Source of the DNA: CAVZVW01 sp963778845
Lineage (GTDB): Bacteria; Actinomycetota; Actinomycetes; Actinomycetales; Kineosporiaceae
Assembly (NCBI GenBank): GCA_963778845.1
Contig: CAVZVW010000009.1
Location: 1 to 64,000 of the forward strand
Length of the DNA stretch: 64,000 nucleotides
Reading direction: 5' to 3'
Position numbers and translations under genes: made by a program. Below the pieces are notes generated by a model. It made no database searches and had not been told where the DNA came from. It saw only the letters and a list, made by a program, of their open reading frames with translations. Every line of letters starts with the position of its first letter. Positions within the stretch are counted from its first letter, which is position 1. Positions 59,841 through 64,000 of this stretch are shown here, piece after piece.

Positions 59841-60680
59841 ATGTCCGCACGCTCCGGCGGGGACCGGCCTCTGGTCGCCGTGTGCGGCGCCGGTGGCAAG
59901 ACGGGCCGGGCGGTCGTCGCGGCTCTTCGGGCCGGTGGCGCCGCGGTCCGGCCCCTGGTGCGGCGACCGTCGGGCGACACCGACGAACGCGTGGTCGACC
60001 TGCTCGACGAACCCGGCATGCGAGCAGCGCTGGGCGGGGTGGACGCCGTCTACCACCTCGCGCCGAACATGCACCCCGGTGAGGTCGCCATGGCGGTCGT
60101 CGTCGCGGGTGCGGCCCGTGCGTGCGGGGTGGCCCGGGTCGTGTTCCACTCGGTGCTGCGCCCGCAGCTGCGCTCGATGCCGCACCACTGGGCCAAGCTG
60201 CTCGCCGAGGAGGTGCTGGTCACCGCACCCGGGGTGGAGGTCACCGTCGTCCAGCCCGGCGCCTACCTGCAGAACTTCGACCCGCCCCCGCCCGGGCAGC
60301 CGCTGCGCGTGCCGTACAGCCTCGACGCGCCCTTCTCGCTGGTCCACCTGCCCGACGTGGCAGAGGTGGCCGCTCGGGTGCTCCTCGAGGCCGGGCACGA
60401 GGGGGCGACCTACGAGCTGGCGGGTCCGCAACGGGTGAGCGTCGCGGACGTGGCCGCGGCCTTCGGGGTGCCTGCCGAGCGGGAGGACGTCGCCCAGTGG
60501 GCGGCGCGCGCGCGTGCCGGCGGGCTCGGGCAGCCCCAGGTCGACGCGCTGGTCGCGATGTTCACCGCCTACGACGAGCGCGGGCTGACCGGCAACCCGA
60601 ACGTCCTGGCGTGGCTGCTCGGCCGGGCGCCGACGACGTTGCAGGACTACGCGGCGTCGCGTCGGCTCGGCCGCCGCTGA
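59841..60680 (+). CDS. NmrA/SDR-like NAD(P)-binding protein
   Basis: An intact 279-residue atypical short-chain dehydrogenase. Rossmann motif LVAVCGAGGKTGRAVVAALR; then DERVVDLLDEPGMRAALGGV, AVYHLAPNMHPGEVAMAVVV and ARVVFHSVLRPQLRSMPHHW. The Tyr-x3-Lys is replaced by a His-x3-Lys-like HWAKLLAEE, and the later part reads VEVTVVQPGAYLQNFDP. This resembles the NmrA/HSCARG group, which senses NADP(H) or acts on unknown substrates. The ATG at 59841 is used; a GTG at 59832 is possible. Convergent with the AMP-ligase gene, four bases apart. Confidence 0.83.
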   Translation: MSARSGGDRPLVAVCGAGGKTGRAVVAALRAGGAAVRPLVRRPSGDTDERVVDLLDEPGMRAALGGVDAVYHLAPNMHPGEVAMAVVVAGAARACGVARVVFHSVLRPQLRSMPHHWAKLLAEEVLVTAPGVEVTVVQPGAYLQNFDPPPPGQPLRVPYSLDAPFSLVHLPDVAEVAARVLLEAGHEGATYELAGPQRVSVADVAAAFGVPAEREDVAQWAARARAGGLGQPQVDALVAMFTAYDERGLTGNPNVLAWLLGRAPTTLQDYAASRRLGRR

Positions 60681-60683
60681 CCC

Positions 60684-62426
60684 TCAGCATGCAGGTCGTC
60701 CTCCCAGAACTCGCGCGGGCCCGCGGCCGCCGTCCTCGCCGCCGGGGTGGCGAGCGACCTCGGCACCCCGCAGCTCGACCCGCCTGATCTTGCCCGAGAT
60801 CGTCTTCGGCAGCTCCGAGAACTCGATACGGCGGATCCGCTTGTACGGCGCCAGGTGCTCGCGGGCGTAGCCGAGGATCGCCGCTGCCGTCTGCGCGGTC
60901 GGCTCCCAGCCCGACGCCAGCACGACATAGGCCTTCGGCACGGCCAGCCGCAGCGGGTCCGGCGACGGCACGACCGCGGCCTCGGCCACGGCCGGGTGCT
61001 CGATGAGCACGCTCTCGAGCTCGAACGGGCTGATCCGGTAGTCCGAGGCCTTGAACACGTCGTCGGAGCGCCCGACGTAGGTGATGTAGCCGTCCTCGTC
61101 GCGGCTCGCCACGTCACCGGTGTGGTAGACCCCGCCGCGCATGGCCTCGGCGGAGCGCTCGTCGTCGTCGCGGTAGCCGACCATGAGCCCGACGGGGCGA
61201 CCGAGCACGGGGGAGTCCAGGCGCAGGCACACCTCGCCCTCGACCCCCGCACCCTCCCGAACCGCCCCGCTGACCGGGTCGACCAGGACCACCTCGTAGC
61301 CCGGCAGCGGCCGGCCCATGGACCCGGGGACGACGCGCTGCCCGGGGGCGTTGCCGATCTGCGCCGTCGTCTCGGTCTGGCCGAACCCGTCGCGGACGGT
61401 GACCCCCCAGGCCTGGCGCACCTGGTCGATCACCTCGGGGTTCAGCGGCTCGCCCGCGCCGATCACCTCGCGCAGCGGGATCCGTCCGCGCCAGGCTGCG
61501 AGGTCGGCCTGCACGAGCATCCGCCACACGGTCGGCGGGGCGCAGAAGGTGGTGACGCCGCAGTCGGCCATGGCCTGGAGCAGGGGCTCGGCCGCGAAAC
61601 GCGCCTGGTTGACCACGAGCACGGTGGCTTCGGCGTTCCAGGGAGCGAACAGGTTGCTCCACGCGTGCTTGGCCCAGCCGGGCGAGGAGATGTTGAGGTG
61701 CACGTCGCCGGGCTGCAGCCCGGCCCAGTACATGGTCGCCAGGTGGCCGACCGGGTACGAGGTGTGCGTGTGCTCCACCAGCTTCGGCGAGGCAGTCGTC
61801 CCCGACGTGAAGTACAGCAGCAGCGTGTCGTCGGCTGCGGTGTCGACCTCCGGCGTGGTCCAGGTCTGCAGGGCGGCGGCGTCGCCGTACCTGAGCCAGC
61901 CCTCGACAGGCGCCCCGACGGCGATGGGTGTCCACCCCCCGTGCAGCCCGTCGAACTTCGCGGTGTCGTCGGAGCGCGCGACGACGTGCCGCACCGCGCC
62001 CCGGTCGAGCCGGTCGCGCAGGTCGGCCGCGGCGAGCAGCGTCGTCGCGGGGATCACGACGGCCCCCAGGCGGATGCACGCCACGACGGTCTCCCACAGC
62101 TCCACCTGGTTGCCGAGCATCACGAGCACCCGGTCCCCGCGGGCCACCCCCTGGTTCTGCAGCCACGCGGCGAGCCGCCCCGAGCCGGCGGCGACCTCGG
62201 CGAACGTCAGGCGATGCTGGGCGCCGTCCGGCTCGACGACCCACAGGGCGACGCGCGCCCCGGACACGGGGTCGCCCGCGACGTGGTCGAGCCAGTCCCT
62301 CGCCCAGTTGAAGCGCTCGGGGCGTGGCCAGCGGAACTGCTCGTGGGCCGCGGCCTGGTCGTCGCGCAGCCGCAGCAGAAGGTCGCGTGCGGCGCGGAAG
62401 GACTCGTGAGGCGTGGGGCTGGTCAT
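60684..62426 (-). CDS. AMP-forming acyl-CoA synthetase / benzoate-CoA ligase-like
   Basis: ANL superfamily ligase that activates a carboxylic acid with ATP and CoA. It starts at the ATG at 62426 (MTSPTPHESFRAARDLLLRL). The P-loop is LLLYFTSGTTASPKLVEHTH; then YPVGHLATMYWAGLQPGDVH, VIGAGEPLNPEVIDQVRQAW, GFGQTETTAQIGNAPGQRVV, HTGDVASRDEDGYITYVGRS and DDVFKASDYRISPFELESVL. The C-terminal lysine motif is LPKTISGKIRRVEL. The final residues likely read AREFWEDDL in another frame, so an indel near 60715 may have changed the end (alternative stop about 60647). About 580 residues. The substrate (medium-chain, aromatic or acetate) cannot be fixed. Confidence 0.85.
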   Translation of the reverse strand: MTSPTPHESFRAARDLLLRLRDDQAAAHEQFRWPRPERFNWARDWLDHVAGDPVSGARVALWVVEPDGAQHRLTFAEVAAGSGRLAAWLQNQGVARGDRVLVMLGNQVELWETVVACIRLGAVVIPATTLLAAADLRDRLDRGAVRHVVARSDDTAKFDGLHGGWTPIAVGAPVEGWLRYGDAAALQTWTTPEVDTAADDTLLLYFTSGTTASPKLVEHTHTSYPVGHLATMYWAGLQPGDVHLNISSPGWAKHAWSNLFAPWNAEATVLVVNQARFAAEPLLQAMADCGVTTFCAPPTVWRMLVQADLAAWRGRIPLREVIGAGEPLNPEVIDQVRQAWGVTVRDGFGQTETTAQIGNAPGQRVVPGSMGRPLPGYEVVLVDPVSGAVREGAGVEGEVCLRLDSPVLGRPVGLMVGYRDDDERSAEAMRGGVYHTGDVASRDEDGYITYVGRSDDVFKASDYRISPFELESVLIEHPAVAEAAVVPSPDPLRLAVPKAYVVLASGWEPTAQTAAAILGYAREHLAPYKRIRRIEFSELPKTISGKIRRVELRGAEVARHPGGEDGGRGPARVLGGRPAC

Positions 62427-62488
62427 GGGCGAACGATGCCACCAGCGGCGACGGCGGGGGAACACCTGTGCCTCAGTAGCCTGGGTCC

Positions 62489-64000
62489 GTGGCCGACGCC
62501 CGTTGAGACCGCCGCCCCAGACCGCTCGGACGAGCCGGACCCGTCCGGCTACCCCCGCACTGGGAGGCCGACGTCGTCTGCCGCGACGGCGCGACGGCGC
62601 ACCTGCGGCCCATCACGCCCGACGACGGGCCCGCGCTCGCGCGCTTCCACGACTCGCAGTCCCCGGAGTCGGTCTACCTGCGCTTCTTCGCGCCGATGCC
62701 GCACCTGTCCGACCGCGACGTCCATCGCTTCACCCATGTCGACCACCACGCCCGGGTGGCCTTCGTGGCGCTCATGGGTGGGGACATCATCGGCGTCGGG
62801 CGTTACGACCGCATCGACGCCCGCTCCGCCGAGGTGGCCTTCAACATCAGCGACGCCCACCAGGGCCGCGGGGTCGGGTCCGTCCTCCTGGAGCACCTGG
62901 CCGCAGCCGCGCGGGAGAACGGGATCCACCGCTTCACCGCCGAGGTCCTGCCGCAGAACCGCAAGATGCTCACCGTCTTCCGCGAGGCGGGCTACGAGGT
63001 GCAGCACGCGTTCGAGGACGGTGTGATCTCGCTCGGCTTCGACATCGACCCCACCGAGCGGTCGATCGCCGTCATGGAGTCGCGCGAGCACCGGGCCGAG
63101 GCCCGCAGCGTCCAGGGGCTGCTGACCCCCTCGACCATCGCCGTGGTCGGCGCCAGCCGTCGCCCGGGGACGATCGGGCACAGGCTCCTCTCCGACGTGC
63201 TCGCCGGTGGGTTCACCGGGGCGCTGCACGTGGTGCACCCCGAGGCGGACGCCGTGCTGGGCGTCCCGGCCGTCCGCCGCCTGGCCGACCTGGCGCCTCC
63301 CGTGGACCTGGTGGTCGTTGCGGTGCCCGCGGCCGCCGTGCTCGACGTCGTGGGCGAGGCCGCCGAGGTGGGGGCGCGCGGCGTCGTCGTCCTGTCCGGG
63401 GGGTTCGCCGAGACCGGGCCCGAGGGGTTGGAACGGCAGCGCCGGCTCGTGCGCCTCGCGCGCTCGCACGGCATGCGGGTGCTCGGGCCCAACTCCTGGG
63501 GCGTGCTGAACGTGGACCCGGCGGTGCGCATGAACGTGTCGATGGCCGCTGAGCTGCCCGCTGACGGCCGGCTCGGCCTGTTCTGCCAGTCCGGCGCGCT
63601 GTCGGTCTCGGTGCTGGAGTCCGCGGCGCGTCGGGGCGTCGGCCTGTCGACGTTCGTCTCGGCGGGCAACCGCGCGGACGTGTCCGGCAACGACTGCATG
63701 CAGTACTGGGAGGAGGACCCGCGGACCGAGGCGGTCGGCCTCTACCTGGAGAGCATCGGCAACCCGCGCAAGTTCTCGCGCATCGCGCGCCGGCTGGCAC
63801 GCACCAAGCCGGTGGTCGTCGTGAAGTCGGGGACATCGGGGTTCGGCGTGCCGCCGGGGCACGCCGTGCGCGAGACCCGCGCGCCCCGCGAGGCGTTCGA
63901 CGCCATGCTGCGCCAGAGCGGGTGCATCCGGGTGGAGAACGTGCACCAGCTCTTCGACGTCGCCCAGCTCCTCATCGAGCAGCCCCTGCCCGCGGGGTCC
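62489..64000 (+). CDS. GNAT - NDP-forming acyl-CoA synthetase fusion (partial, runs off window)
   Basis: N-terminal GNAT domain (HWEADVVCRDGATAHLRPIT, VYLRFFAPMPHLSDRDVHRF, NISDAHQGRGVGSVLLEHLA) fused to a CoA-binding, ADP-forming synthetase domain (TIAVVGASRRPGTIGHRLLS, PVDLVVVAVPAAAVLDVVGE, GLFCQSGALSVSVLESAARR, GNRADVSGNDCMQYWEEDPR). This resembles Pat-type protein lysine acetyltransferases and their regulators in actinobacteria. The ATP-grasp half should lie beyond 64000. The frame is open from about 62504 without a start codon. The GTG at 62489 and the segment ETAAPDRSDEPDPSGYP fit only if one- or two-base indels near 62505 and 62555 are allowed. Divergent from the ligase gene. Confidence 0.85.

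Noticed and set aside
60747..63026. A 759-codon plus-strand frame opposite the AMP-ligase
   Set aside because: Shadow of the ligase gene. Only a short piece near 62,510 (ETAAPDRSDEP) is meaningful, as the misframed leader of the GNAT-synthetase gene.

Overview
The window does not read as one genome. Three blocks of different taxonomic character are joined end to end. Block A (1 to about 1590, minus strand) is the broken remainder of an FHA-GAF-SpoIIE serine phosphatase of the kind common in Planctomycetes. Block B (about 1591 to about 20,650) looks like a Rhizobiales-type alphaproteobacterium, possibly a Methylocystis/Beijerinckiaceae relative: a DUF1127 gene, GTTC-N7-GTTC LexA boxes, two-subunit methylmalonyl-CoA mutase, choline-sulfatase and alphaproteobacterial palindromic repeats. 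Block C (about 20,700 to 64,000) is a high-G+C actinobacterium, probably Micrococcales: topoisomerase IV genes parE and parC, DUF7455 and DUF456 proteins, DUF4012 proteins and a fused Wzz/tyrosine kinase. Both joins cut genes on each side, which points to a chimeric assembly or clone more than to biology. Almost every gene left of about 24.7 kb carries one or more frameshifts, while most genes between 25 and 44 kb are intact and scattered indels return after 44 kb. Sequencing error is the simplest explanation, but I cannot separate it from real decay.

Block B, left to right: a truncated aldo/keto reductase, a small hypothetical gene, methylmalonyl-CoA mutase large and small subunits (minus strand), a small helical protein, a DUF1127 gene with a strong terminator, a secreted DUF3300 protein ending in an S74-like module, a SulP anion transporter, a GNAT acetyltransferase and a DUF502 membrane protein. 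Next come two near-identical helix-turn-helix genes, each behind an SOS box, flanking a peptidoglycan amidase. A CitE-type lyase and a periplasmic solute-binding protein overlapping choline-sulfatase close the block.

Block C opens with an exopolysaccharide locus (about 20.7 to 43 kb). It holds a low-molecular-weight tyrosine phosphatase, a Wzc-like kinase, GDP-fucose synthesis (gmd, fcl), a Wzy-like polymerase, a Wzx-like flippase, a FkbM methyltransferase, several glycosyltransferases (one a tandem fusion of two GT4 enzymes), a WcaF-like acetyltransferase, a WcaJ-like initiating phosphotransferase, a WcaI-like transferase and a DUF4012 protein. Together these predict a fucose-containing, acetylated polysaccharide made by the Wzx/Wzy route and controlled by tyrosine phosphorylation. 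The centre of the locus (about 24.8 to 36 kb) is visibly less G+C-rich than its flanks, as expected for an exchanged serotype-like region. The rest is conserved chromosome: small secreted proteins, parE, a UvrA paralogue, dienelactone hydrolase, a tandem GNAT, an ABC exporter, parC, an acyl-CoA dehydrogenase-like protein, a nitroreductase, an NmrA-like protein, an AMP-forming ligase and a GNAT-acyl-CoA synthetase fusion that runs off the end.

I found no rRNA, tRNA, CRISPR array, transposase or replication origin.
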